A stretch of DNA of 64,000 nt from contig JAHRYV010000008.1 of the NCBI GenBank assembly GCA_020621965.1, forward strand, positions 19,902 to 83,901, read 5' to 3'. The translations under genes and the position numbers were made by a program. This DNA comes from Curvibacter sp. Its GTDB lineage: Bacteria > Pseudomonadota > Gammaproteobacteria > Burkholderiales > Burkholderiaceae_C. Of this stretch, positions 37,262 to 46,062 are shown one piece after another. The notes beneath the pieces were generated by a model, which made no database searches, was not told the DNA's origin, and saw only the letters and a program-made list of their open reading frames with translations. Numbering within the stretch: the first letter of the stretch is position 1; every line of letters starts with the position of its first letter.

Positions 37262-39136
37262 CTAGCGTCGCGCAGCGCCGGCAGTCGCGGACCCTGCCTC
37301 GGAGCCGCCGCCCGCCTGCCGCAGCACCACGCGGTTGCGGCCCTGGCCCTTGGCGTCGTACATGGCCTGGTCGGCCTGGTGGTACAGATCGCGGGGCGAC
37401 AGCGCGGTGTCGCCCGCCGCCGCCTGCCACACGCAGATGCCGGCGGAAATCGTGACGGCACATTCGGCCTCGACCCGCTGGCGGATCTGCTCGACGCGGG
37501 TCTGCGCCTGCAGCGCCGCCTGGCCGCTCAGCAACACCGCGAACTCCTCGCCGCCCAGGCGAAAGACCCGGTCGGTGTCGCGGCGCAAGACCTCCCGCAG
37601 CAGGGCCGCCACCTGGGCCAGCACCGCGTCGCCGGCCTGGTGGCCCAGGCTGTCGTTGATGCGCTTGAAGTGGTCCACGTCCAGGATGGCCAGGGCCAGC
37701 GGCTCGCCTTCGCGCTGCGCGTGTTTGCTGGCGAGCTGCAGCGCCTCGTCGAAGGAGCGGCGGTTGAGCAGGCCGGTCAGCGCGTCGGTGGTGGAGAGCT
37801 GGTGCAGGCGCTCGTTGGCCAGCTGCAGCTCGGCGGTGCGCTGTGTGACCTCGGCCTCCAGCCGCGCGGTCATGGTGCGTTGCGACTCGATCTGTTGCCG
37901 CTGGGCCCGCAGGGCCTGTTGCTTCAGGTCGTGGATGCGCCAGCTCAGGATCAGGGCCAGCAGCAGCATCTCCAGGATGGAGCCGATGTTGAGCGCGTAC
38001 TCCACCAGCGGCGTCGAGGGCAGCAGGCCGAAGACCCGCAGGTCGTAGACGATGACCCCCAGGCCCAGAAAGACCCAGGCCAGCAGGTACAACCGGGCCT
38101 CGGCCTGCCCGCGCCAGGCCAGCAGGACCGAGGTGGACAGCAACGTCACCAGCAGCAGGCCGCTGACCGGCAGCAGCGTGCGGAAGGTGGCGGCATACCA
38201 GTCGAGCAGGCTGGGCACCAGGTGCAGGGCCACCAGCGCCAGCAGCACCAGGTTGGCCCGGTGCCAGCGCGGGGCCTGGCGCTGCGTCTGCATGAAGCTG
38301 GAGGCAAACGCGGTGAGCGAGGCGAAGATGGCCACCGCGCTGACGCCGAGCACGACGTTGTTGAACTTCGGGCTGTCGGGCCAGAAGTAGGCAAACCCGA
38401 AACCGAGAAAGCTGAAGTTCCAGAACAGAAAACTGCCCAGGTACAGGGCATACAGCACGAAGATGCGCTCGCGGCTGAGCCAGCCCGCCACCAGCATGTA
38501 GATCATGAGCAGCGCATTGGCGCCGAAGTAGGCGCCCAGCAGCAGCGTCTCGGTCAGGCCGTGGTCCACAAAGGCGTCGGGCTGCCAGAGCTTGAGCGGG
38601 ATGGCCTCGAACAGGCCGTCGTGGGTGTCCAGCCGCAGCCACAGCTGGCCCTGGCTGTGTGCGGGCAGCTCCAGCCGGAAGACCGGGTAGCGGTAGGGTA
38701 CGGGCCGCTGGGCAAAAGGCTGGCGGTCGCCGGTGTGCCAGAACCGCGGCGCCTGGCCGGCCACGGCCCAGCGCACCTGCACGTCGTCCTGCAGGGGCAT
38801 GGCCAGCTCCAGCACCCGCGTCATGGGTTCGGCCGTGGGGTTCTCCAGCGCCAGCCGCACCCACCACGTCGAGCGCGAAAAGCTGAAGTTGAGCACCGCC
38901 ATGGTGCTGGCCCGCCAGGGCAGGGCGCGGTCCTCGACCACCTCGTCCCAGGCCAGCGTGCGGCCGGGGTCTTCCAGCAGCTGCACCTGCGGCCCCAGGG
39001 CGAGCGGGCTCGCCTGGATGGCGGCCGCGTTCAGGGGCGCCGGCTCTTGCGCCTGCGCGGGCGCGCCCAGGCACAGCAGCGCCAGGCACAGGAGAGGCCG
39101 CAGCCATGGCCGGCAGGACAGGAGGAACTCATTCAT
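37262..39136 (-). CDS. Membrane diguanylate cyclase with 7TMR-DISM sensor
   Basis: 624 residues from the ATG at 39136. A signal peptide (to AQA near 30) precedes a periplasmic 7TMR-DISM extracellular domain (~45-190, with WWVRLALENP). Seven transmembrane helices follow (~195-400), then a short coiled coil, and a GGDEF domain with LTGLLNRRSFDEAL and GGEEF. An RDTD motif lies five residues before GGEEF, a good product-inhibition I-site (RxxD). It should synthesise c-di-GMP in response to an external, possibly carbohydrate, ligand. Its 3' end abuts the third glmS-end repeat. Confidence 0.9.
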   Translation of the reverse strand: MNEFLLSCRPWLRPLLCLALLCLGAPAQAQEPAPLNAAAIQASPLALGPQVQLLEDPGRTLAWDEVVEDRALPWRASTMAVLNFSFSRSTWWVRLALENPTAEPMTRVLELAMPLQDDVQVRWAVAGQAPRFWHTGDRQPFAQRPVPYRYPVFRLELPAHSQGQLWLRLDTHDGLFEAIPLKLWQPDAFVDHGLTETLLLGAYFGANALLMIYMLVAGWLSRERIFVLYALYLGSFLFWNFSFLGFGFAYFWPDSPKFNNVVLGVSAVAIFASLTAFASSFMQTQRQAPRWHRANLVLLALVALHLVPSLLDWYAATFRTLLPVSGLLLVTLLSTSVLLAWRGQAEARLYLLAWVFLGLGVIVYDLRVFGLLPSTPLVEYALNIGSILEMLLLALILSWRIHDLKQQALRAQRQQIESQRTMTARLEAEVTQRTAELQLANERLHQLSTTDALTGLLNRRSFDEALQLASKHAQREGEPLALAILDVDHFKRINDSLGHQAGDAVLAQVAALLREVLRRDTDRVFRLGGEEFAVLLSGQAALQAQTRVEQIRQRVEAECAVTISAGICVWQAAAGDTALSPRDLYHQADQAMYDAKGQGRNRVVLRQAGGGSEAGSATAGAARR

Positions 39137-39274
39137 GACGAAGCGAGGCGTCCGGATTCTTGTTGGGGTGACCAGGGGCGGTCGGTGCGGACTTGCCGGG
39201 GGATTATGGTCGACGGCGGGCGAGCGCCGGTGCCGGGTGGCTAAACTAGGGCGTAGTCCCACGTTCCCACCCCT

Positions 39275-40132
39275 ATGAACCAAGAATCCTTCCAGCGCCA
39301 GGTGCAAGCCGACGTGCAGCGCGCCCTCGACGAAGACGTGGCCGGCGGCGACCTCACCGCCTCCCTGGTGCCGGCGGACCGTCAGGCCACCGCCACCATC
39401 GTTTGCCGCGAAGCCGCCGTGATCTGCGGCCAGCCCTGGGTGACGGAGGTGCTGCGCCAGATCGCCCCGGGGGCCCAGGCCGTCTGGCACGTGAGCGACG
39501 GCGGGCGCTGCACGCCCGGGCAGAAGATCGTGGAGATCACCGGCCGCGCCCGTGAGCTGCTGACCGCCGAGCGCACCTGCCTGAACTTCCTGCAGACCCT
39601 GAGCGCCGTGGCCACCAAGACCGCCCGTTACGTGGAGGCCGTGCGCGGCACCCGCGCCGCCATCCTTGACACGCGCAAGACCATCCCCGGCCTGCGCGTG
39701 GCCGAGAAATACGCTGTGCGCTGCGGCGGCGGCAAGAACCACCGCATGGGCCTGTACGACGCCATCCTGATCAAGGAGAACCACATCGCCGCCGCCGGCG
39801 GGCTGACGGCGGCCTTCCGCGCCGCGCAGCAGCTGGCCGACCGGGCGGCCTTCATCCAGGTCGAGGTGGAGACGCTCAAGCAGCTGGAAGAAGCGCTGCA
39901 GGCCGGTGTCACCATGGTGCTACTGGACAATATGCCCATCGAGACGATCCGCCAGGCGGTGCAGATGGCCGCGGGCCGCTGCAGCCTGGAGATCTCGGGC
40001 GGCGTCACCCTGGACACGCTGCGCCCGCTGGCCGAGACCGGTGTGGACCGCATCTCGGTCGGCGCGCTGATCAAGGACATCCAGGCGGTCGATTTCTCGA
40101 TGCGTTTCCAGGATAAGCCGGTCGAGCGTTAG
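39275..40132 (+). CDS. nadC: Quinolinate phosphoribosyltransferase (decarboxylating)
   Basis: 285 residues. Motifs are RTCLNFLQTLSAVAT, ILDTRKTIPGLRVAEKYAVRCGGGKNHRMGLYD and EVEVETLKQ, and VSGG-type strand LEISGGVTL. It converts quinolinate and PRPP to nicotinate mononucleotide in NAD synthesis. It is divergent from the diguanylate cyclase gene (138 bp gap). Confidence 0.96.
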   Translation: MNQESFQRQVQADVQRALDEDVAGGDLTASLVPADRQATATIVCREAAVICGQPWVTEVLRQIAPGAQAVWHVSDGGRCTPGQKIVEITGRARELLTAERTCLNFLQTLSAVATKTARYVEAVRGTRAAILDTRKTIPGLRVAEKYAVRCGGGKNHRMGLYDAILIKENHIAAAGGLTAAFRAAQQLADRAAFIQVEVETLKQLEEALQAGVTMVLLDNMPIETIRQAVQMAAGRCSLEISGGVTLDTLRPLAETGVDRISVGALIKDIQAVDFSMRFQDKPVER

Positions 40133-40168
40133 CCCGCCGGTCCCATTTCATCCAACGGGGGAGTTTGC

Positions 40169-41350
40169 ATGAGTGAAGCCTATATCGTTGCCGCCGCGCG
40201 CACCGCCGGTGGCCGCCGCAACGGCCGTCTGTCCGGCTGGCATCCGGCCGACCTGGCCGCCCAGGTGATCAACGCCCTGCTCGAGCGCAGCGGCGCCGAC
40301 CCGGCGCTGGTGGAAGACGTGATCCTGGGCTGCGTCAGCCAGACCGGCCAGCAATCGACCAACATCGCGCGCAACGCGGTGCTGGCCTCGCGCCTGCCCG
40401 AGGCGGTGCCCGCCACCAGCGTGGACCGCCAGTGCGGCTCCTCGCAGCAGGCCCTGCACTTCGCCGCCCAGGCCGTGATGTCGGGCAGCATGGACTGCGT
40501 CATCGCCGCCGGCGTGGAGAGCATGAGCCGCGTGCCCATGGGCAGCCCGCACGTGCTGCCGCTCAAGGCCGGCCTGGGCAGCTACATGAGCCCGCAGATC
40601 CAGGCGCGTTACCCCGGCGTCACGGAGTTCAGCCAGTTCACCGGCGCCGAGATGATGGCGCGCAAATACGGCTTCTCGCGCGAGCAGCTCGACGCCTTCG
40701 CCCTGCTGTCGCACCAGCGCGCGGCCGCCGCCGCCCAGGCCCGCCGTTTCGCCGACGAGATCGTGCCAGTGCCGGCGCGCAGCGCCGAAGGCGGAGCGCT
40801 GGACGAGCCGCACCTGGCCGACGAAGGCATCCGCTACGACGCCACGCTGGAGAGCATCGGCAGCGTCAAGCTGCTGGCCGAAGGCGGGCGCATCAGCGCC
40901 GCCAACGCCAGCCAGATCTGCGACGGTGCCGCCGGCTTGATGGTCGTCAACGAACGCGGCCTCAAGGCCCTGGGCGTGGCGCCGCTGGCGCGTGTGCACC
41001 ACATGAGCGTGCTGGGCCACGACCCGGTCATCATGCTCGAAGCGCCCATCCCCGCCACCGAACGCGCGCTGAAGAAGGCCGGCCTGAAGATCGGCGACAT
41101 CGACCTCTATGAAGTCAACGAGGCCTTCGCCTCCGTGCCGCTGGCCTGGCTGCAGGCCACCGGCGCCGACCCGGCCCGCATGAACGTCCACGGCGGCGCC
41201 ATCGCCCTGGGCCACCCGCTGGGCGGCTCCGGCGCCAAGCTCATGACCACCCTGATCCACGCCCTGCGCCAGCGCCAGGGCCGCTACGGCCTGCAGACCA
41301 TGTGCGAAGGCGGCGGCATGGCCAATGTGACGATCATCGAGCGTCTGTGA
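40169..41350 (+). CDS. Acetyl-CoA acyltransferase (thiolase)
   Basis: 393 residues. The thiolase active-site cysteine lies in RQCGSSQQALHFAAQAVMSG near residue 90. The C-terminal catalytic motifs are NVHGGAIALGHPLGGSGAKL and CEGGGMANV; the usual second catalytic cysteine is in this CEGGG segment. The family degrades 3-ketoacyl-CoA or condenses acetyl-CoA. Which direction applies here is undetermined, since no FadB/PhaB partner lies next to it. Confidence 0.92.
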   Translation: MSEAYIVAAARTAGGRRNGRLSGWHPADLAAQVINALLERSGADPALVEDVILGCVSQTGQQSTNIARNAVLASRLPEAVPATSVDRQCGSSQQALHFAAQAVMSGSMDCVIAAGVESMSRVPMGSPHVLPLKAGLGSYMSPQIQARYPGVTEFSQFTGAEMMARKYGFSREQLDAFALLSHQRAAAAAQARRFADEIVPVPARSAEGGALDEPHLADEGIRYDATLESIGSVKLLAEGGRISAANASQICDGAAGLMVVNERGLKALGVAPLARVHHMSVLGHDPVIMLEAPIPATERALKKAGLKIGDIDLYEVNEAFASVPLAWLQATGADPARMNVHGGAIALGHPLGGSGAKLMTTLIHALRQRQGRYGLQTMCEGGGMANVTIIERL

Positions 41351-41659
41351 GCGTGCCGGGCCCCGCGCCAGCGGGGCCGGCGGCGCGGCGGTGGCTGCAT
41401 CGGCTTGGGGTGCGGATGGCGAAGTGAACACCCACGGCAGCAAGCATGACGCAGGTCACGAATGACGCAGGTCACGATACGTCGCGCGATCTCGTGTCGG
41501 ATCGATGTCGAATTTGTAAGCCCGCCGTGTGCATTAAGTCGCTGCTGCAAGTGATTTCCTAGGGGAAACCCCTTTGTGCATCCCCCATTCTGGGGATAGC
41601 CACGGGCCGTACGGCACCGTATTCTTTGCCCCAGCCACAAAAAGAGCCATCAATGGGTG
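41351..41659 (+). promoter_or_regulatory. Control region upstream of type I secretion operon
   Basis: The gap begins with a GC hairpin after the thiolase (GGCCCCGC/GCGGGGCC, 41359-41378) without a T-run. A perfect 16-bp direct repeat ATGACGCAGGTCACGA follows at 41446-41461 and 41462-41477. Next come a palindrome AGGGGAAACCCCT (41561-41573) and an inverted repeat ATCCCC-N6-GGGGAT (41580-41597). The two stems have the shape of operator sites for an HTH regulator. The small LuxR-type protein encoded at the end of the export genes is a candidate, but this is inference. No gene is supported in this gap. Confidence 0.55.
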
Positions 41660-43969
41660 ATGGCGTCCAGGCGAGGGCAGCGTGTGACTACAACGACAAG
41701 TGCGCTTGCGCCGGGAGCGGCCGGCGGCGGCGGCGACCAGGCATCTCATTCCCCCCAGCAGACCAGTGCGGCCACCCCGGCCACTGCCTCTGCCCAGCCG
41801 GTGCCCCCCGGGGCTGCGGCACTGGCCGCACTCTGTGCCATCGCCCGCCTGCACCACGTGGCCGCGGATCCCGCCACGCTGGCGCACCAGCTGGGCCTGT
41901 CCGGCAGTGAGCCCTTGCAGCTGGACGACCTGTTGCACGCCGCCCAGCAGCTGGGCCTGAAGGCCAAACGCTCCAGCACCACCATTGAGCGCCTGGCGCT
42001 CACCCCTTTGCCGGCGCTCGCGCTGATGCGCAGCCCCGACGACTCGCTGCGCGTGGTCATCTTGGCGCAGTGCGACGGCCAGCGTGTCTTGCTGCAGGAC
42101 CCGGCGGCCGGCAATGGCCCAGGCACGGGCCGCCCCACCATCGAGCCGCTGGACGTATTTGCCAGCCAGTGGAGCGGTGAACTCATCCTCATCACCAGCC
42201 ATGCCAGTCTGGCCGGCCAACTGGCCAAGTTCGACTTCTCCTGGTTCATCCCCAGCCTGGTCAAGCACCGCAAGCTGTTGGGCGAGGTGCTGCTCATCTC
42301 CTTCATGCTGCAGCTGTTTGCGCTGGTCAGCCCGCTGTTCTTCCAGGTGGTGATGGACAAGGTGCTGGTGCACAAGGGCCTGACCACGCTGGACGTGCTG
42401 GTCATCGGCCTGGTGGCCATCGTCGTCTTCGAGAGTGTGCTCAACGCCCTGCGTGCCTATGTCTTCAGCCACACCACCAGCCGCATCGACGTGGAACTGG
42501 GCGCGCGCCTGTTCCGCCATCTCATGGCCCTGCCCCTGGCCTACTTCCAGGCGCGCCGCGTGGGCGACTCGGTGGCGCGTGTGCGCGAGCTGGAGAACAT
42601 CCGCAGCTTCCTCACCGGCAACGCGCTCACCGTGGTGCTGGACGTGTTCTTCTCCGTGGTGTTCATCGCCGTCATGCTGTTCTACAGCGTGCCGCTCACC
42701 CTCATCGTGATGGTCAGCCTGCCGCTGTACTTCGGCCTGAGCCTGGCGGTGGTGCCGGTGCTGCGCCAGCGGCTGGACACCAAGTTCGCCCGCAGCGCCG
42801 AGAACCAGGCCATGCTGGTGGAAACCGTCACCGGCATCCAGACCGTCAAGGCCACGGCGCTGGAGCCGGCCTTTGCCCGCCGCTGGGACAAGCAGCTGGC
42901 CGCCTATGTCTCGGCCAGCTTCAAGACGCAGAACCTGGCCAGCGTGGCGCACGAAGGCGTCAACCTCATCGGCAAGCTGGTCAACGCCGCCACGCTCTGG
43001 TACGGCGCCCACTTGGTCATGGACAACCAGCTCACCGTGGGCCAGTTCGTCGCCTTCAACATGTTTGCCGGCCGCGTCTCGCAGCCCATCATGCGCATGG
43101 CCCAGCTGTGGACCGACTTCCAGCAGACCGGCATCTCGGTGGCGCGCCTGGGCGACATCCTCAACACCCGCACCGAAGTGCCGCCCACCAGCGCTGCCCA
43201 GCTGCCGCCGGTGAAAGGCCGCATCACCCTGGACAATGTGGTGTTCCGCTACCGGCCCGAAGCCGCGCCCGTGCTGCAGGGTGTCAGCCTGGACGTGCGC
43301 CCGGGCGAGGTCATCGGTATCGTCGGCCGCTCCGGCTCCGGCAAAAGCACCTTGACCAAGCTGGTGCAGCGCCTCTACGTGCCCGAGCAGGGGCGTTTGC
43401 TCGTGGACGGCATCGACATCAGCCTGATCGACGCCGCCCAGCTGCGCCGCCAGGTGGGTGTGGTGCTGCAGGAAAACCTGCTGTTCAACCGCAGCGTGCG
43501 CGAGAACATCGCCATCACCGACCCGGCCGCCCCCATCGAGGCCGTGGTGCGCGTGGCGCAGCTGGCCGGCGCGCACGACTTCATCAGCGAGCTGCCCGAA
43601 GGCTACGACACCCTGGTGGGCGAGCAGGGTGGCAGCTTGAGCGGCGGCCAGCGCCAGCGTATCGCCATCGCCCGCGCCCTGTTCGCCAACCCGCGCATCC
43701 TGATCTTCGACGAAGCCACCAGCGCGCTGGACTACGAGAGCGAGGCCATCATCCAGCGCAACATGGCCAGCATCTGCCAGGGCCGTACCGTGCTCATCAT
43801 CGCGCACCGCCTGAGCGCCGTGCGCCACGCCAACCGCATCATCGTGCTGGAGAAGGGCCGCATTGTGGAGGCCGGCCCGCATGATGCGCTGATCAACAAG
43901 CCGCAGGGCCTGTATGCGCATCTGTGGAAGATGCAGGGCGGGCAGGCCGGCGCGGGAGGTGCGGCATGA
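41660..43969 (+). CDS. Type I secretion ABC transporter (HlyB/LapB-like, C39-like domain)
   Basis: 769 residues from the ATG at 41660; an adjacent in-frame GTG at 41657 is possible. After a Ser/Ala/Pro-rich lead comes a C39-like domain (~50-185). It lacks the catalytic cysteine of bacteriocin-processing C39 peptidases, the degenerate type found in exporters of RTX proteins. Six transmembrane helices (~195-480) and an ABC ATPase follow: [33 protein letters not shown] and the H-loop IAHRLS. It should drive export of the RTX proteins encoded downstream in a single step from cytoplasm to exterior. The stop overlaps the adaptor start (ATGA). An outer-membrane TolC partner is not in the window. Confidence 0.93.
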   Translation: MASRRGQRVTTTTSALAPGAAGGGGDQASHSPQQTSAATPATASAQPVPPGAAALAALCAIARLHHVAADPATLAHQLGLSGSEPLQLDDLLHAAQQLGLKAKRSSTTIERLALTPLPALALMRSPDDSLRVVILAQCDGQRVLLQDPAAGNGPGTGRPTIEPLDVFASQWSGELILITSHASLAGQLAKFDFSWFIPSLVKHRKLLGEVLLISFMLQLFALVSPLFFQVVMDKVLVHKGLTTLDVLVIGLVAIVVFESVLNALRAYVFSHTTSRIDVELGARLFRHLMALPLAYFQARRVGDSVARVRELENIRSFLTGNALTVVLDVFFSVVFIAVMLFYSVPLTLIVMVSLPLYFGLSLAVVPVLRQRLDTKFARSAENQAMLVETVTGIQTVKATALEPAFARRWDKQLAAYVSASFKTQNLASVAHEGVNLIGKLVNAATLWYGAHLVMDNQLTVGQFVAFNMFAGRVSQPIMRMAQLWTDFQQTGISVARLGDILNTRTEVPPTSAAQLPPVKGRITLDNVVFRYRPEAAPVLQGVSLDVRPGEVIGIVGRSGSGKSTLTKLVQRLYVPEQGRLLVDGIDISLIDAAQLRRQVGVVLQENLLFNRSVRENIAITDPAAPIEAVVRVAQLAGAHDFISELPEGYDTLVGEQGGSLSGGQRQRIAIARALFANPRILIFDEATSALDYESEAIIQRNMASICQGRTVLIIAHRLSAVRHANRIIVLEKGRIVEAGPHDALINKPQGLYAHLWKMQGGQAGAGGAA

Positions 43970-45405
43970 GTTCGAACGTGAATACAGGCAGTGCCACCGC
44001 AGCACCGCTGCCGCGCCATCCCCTCATCGAACTCTGGGCGCGTTACAAGGCCGTCTTCAAAGCCGCCTGGGAACACCGCGCCGAGCTGGCGGGCCCTCAG
44101 CGCCTGGCCGACGAAGCCGCCTTTCTGCCCGCCGCGCTGAGCCTGCAGGAAACGCCGGTGCACCCAGCCCCGCGCCGCCTGGCCTGGGTCATCATGGCGC
44201 TCTTTGTACTGGCGCTGGTCTGGTCCATCTTTGGCCAGGTGGACATCGTGGCCGTGGCGCCGGGGCGCATCATCGTGAGCGACCGCACCAAGCTCATCCA
44301 GCCGCTGGAAGCCAGCGTGGTGAAAAGTGTGCTGGTGAAAGACGGCGACCGCGTGCAGGCCGGCCAGGTGCTGGTGGAACTGGACCCCACCATGGCCAGC
44401 GCCGACAAGGCCAGCGTGCAGGAACAGCTCAACGCCGCCATCAGCGAAGAGCAGCGCACGGCCGCCTTGCTCAAAGGCCTGGTCAGCGGAGCGCTGCCGA
44501 CGCTACCCAAGGACGCCGACCCCGCCACCCGCAACCTGCTGCACAGCGAGTGGCAGGACATCAACGCCAAACTCGCCAAGCTGGACGCCGAAATCGCCCG
44601 CCGCCAGGCCGAAATGGCCACCGTGCAAGCCACCATCGCCAAGCTGGAAGCCACCGTGCCCATGGCACAGGCGCGCGAAGCCGACTTCAAACGCCTGGTG
44701 GACCAGGGCTACATCTCCAGCCACGCCACGCAGGACAAGACGCGGGAGCGGGTGGAACTGGAGCGCGACCTGGCCACCCAGCGCGCCCGCCTGGCGGAGG
44801 CGCAATCCACGCTGCGTGAATCGGAACAGGCCCGCGCCGCCTTCCGCGCCGAAACCGTGCGCCAGCTCAACGACCGGAATGCCCAGGCCGCCACCAAGCA
44901 CCAGCAGTTCAGCGCCGACCACAGCAAGGCCAGCCAGCGCGAACGGCTCACCCAGCTCACCGCCCCCGTGGATGGCATCGTGCAGCAGCTGGCCATCCAC
45001 ACCACGGGCGGCGTGGTGACCAGCGCCCAGCCGCTGATGATCGTCGTGCCCGACAGCCCCACCGTCACCGCCGAAGTGACCATCGCCAACCAGGACATCG
45101 GTTTCGTCAACGCCGGCCAGACGGCCGAGGTGAAGCTGGAGACCTTCCCGTTCACACGCTACGGCACCGTGGGCGCCCGGGTGGACGTGGTCACCGCCGA
45201 TGCCGTGACGGACGAAAAGAAGGGCTCCTACTACCCGGCCATCCTGACGCTGAACCAGAAAGACATGGACATCGACGGCAAGCGCGTGCCGCTGAGCCCG
45301 GGCATGAACATCACGGCGGAGATCAAGACCGGGAAGCGGCGAGTGATTGAGTATTTGTTGAGCCCGGTGCAGCGGGCCAGAAGCGAAAGCCTGAGGGAAA
45401 GATGA
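43966..45405 (+). CDS. Type I secretion periplasmic adaptor (HlyD family)
   Basis: 479 residues from the ATG at 43966, overlapping the ABC gene stop. It has one transmembrane helix (residues ~62-85, WVIMALFVLALVWSIFGQVD), then a lipoyl half (SDRTKLIQPLEASVVKSVLVKDGDRVQAGQVLVELD). A long coiled-coil hairpin (~145-340) leads into the second lipoyl half (LTAPVDGIVQQLAIHTTGGVV) and the C-terminal barrel (AEVKLETFPFTRYGTV, GMNITAEIKTGKRRVIEYLLSPV). This is the classical HlyD layout. Its stop overlaps the LuxR-type gene start (ATGA), so all three genes are coupled. Confidence 0.93.
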   Translation: MSSNVNTGSATAAPLPRHPLIELWARYKAVFKAAWEHRAELAGPQRLADEAAFLPAALSLQETPVHPAPRRLAWVIMALFVLALVWSIFGQVDIVAVAPGRIIVSDRTKLIQPLEASVVKSVLVKDGDRVQAGQVLVELDPTMASADKASVQEQLNAAISEEQRTAALLKGLVSGALPTLPKDADPATRNLLHSEWQDINAKLAKLDAEIARRQAEMATVQATIAKLEATVPMAQAREADFKRLVDQGYISSHATQDKTRERVELERDLATQRARLAEAQSTLRESEQARAAFRAETVRQLNDRNAQAATKHQQFSADHSKASQRERLTQLTAPVDGIVQQLAIHTTGGVVTSAQPLMIVVPDSPTVTAEVTIANQDIGFVNAGQTAEVKLETFPFTRYGTVGARVDVVTADAVTDEKKGSYYPAILTLNQKDMDIDGKRVPLSPGMNITAEIKTGKRRVIEYLLSPVQRARSESLRER

Positions 45406-45683
45406 GCAGCATGGATCAGGAGATCGAACTCACCGCCATCGAAGTGCAACTGCTGCAGCGCCTGCTCTCGGGCGCCAGCAACAAGCAGATTGGGCGCGAA
45501 TTGGGCAAGAGCGAGTTCACGGTGCGCAACCAGCTCAGCCTGGCCTTCCAGAAGATCGGCGTCGCTAACCGCATGCAGGCGGCTTTCTGGTTCAGGGCTT
45601 ATCGGGCAGCGCGGGAAGAGCGGGGCATTGGTACATCCGTACCATTGTTTGGGCTTGCCGCGGAATGGAGAATCAGCGAGTAG
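45402..45683 (+). CDS. Small LuxR-type (GerE domain) regulator
   Basis: 93 residues, essentially a lone LuxR C-terminal HTH: LTAIEVQLLQRLLSGASNKQIGRELGKSEFTVRNQLSLAFQKIGVANRMQAAFW. There is no receiver or autoinducer domain. It is translationally coupled to the type I secretion adaptor gene, which strongly suggests that it regulates this locus, perhaps through the palindromes at 41561-41597. A stand-alone HTH of this kind (as in GerE) may bind constitutively or pair with another factor. Confidence 0.82.
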   Translation: MSSMDQEIELTAIEVQLLQRLLSGASNKQIGRELGKSEFTVRNQLSLAFQKIGVANRMQAAFWFRAYRAAREERGIGTSVPLFGLAAEWRISE

Positions 45684-45704
45684 TGCAAACGGGAAGTTCA
45701 TTAG

Positions 45705-45854
45705 GCGAAACAGGGCGCAGGGCGTGAAGACGGCCTTGCGCTGCTCTGTGCCAGCGAAGGCGATGCCTTGAAAGCGATCGGCCAGCACTTCGGACCGCAC
45801 TATTCCCGGGTAAGCCGCATTGTGGCCTTGCGTAGAGAAGGTGAATTCAGATGA
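45705..45854 (+). pseudogene. 3' fragment of a REP-associated tyrosine transposase (RAYT)
   Basis: The frame ending at a TGA at 45852-45854 reads GDALKAIGQHFGPHYSRVSRIV. This is the characteristic C-terminal HTH-like end of RAYT (TnpA-REP, IS200-related) proteins. No upstream transposase core with the HUH motif exists; only about 50 codons remain. The bases after it (AAAGGCAGGACCCTGTGACCCC, within 45864-45886) resemble the REP sequence that normally flanks such genes. Confidence 0.7.
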
Positions 45855-45894
45855 AGGGATGGCTAAAGGCAGGACCCTGTGACCCCAACCTCAT

Positions 45895-45990
45895 CCAGGG
45901 CGGTCTAGGCGCGGGAGACAACGTCATCAACAGCGGCGCGGGGCAGGACTACGTCCATGCGGGCGCGGGCAAGGACATTGTGCGATGGCG
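45895..45990 (+). pseudogene. RTX repeat remnant
   Basis: A short frame here reads LGAGDNVINSGAGQDYVHAGAGKDIV, unmistakably one or two degenerate RTX nonapeptide repeats (GxGxDxhx), then loses similarity. It stands alone between the RAYT fragment and the lipoprotein gene. It is probably a scar from recombination between RTX genes. The remainder of 45991-46050 shows nothing else. Confidence 0.6.
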
Positions 45991-46062
45991 AACGTTTGCG
46001 GCAATTGGCAATAGAAGCCGGGTTGCCAACGTTGAATCAATTTACACACGGAGGAACGCAGC

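Noticed and set aside
39137..39784. Upstream extension of the diguanylate cyclase frame into nadC
   Set aside because: It would run antisense through nadC, and the signal peptide begins at the ATG at 39136.
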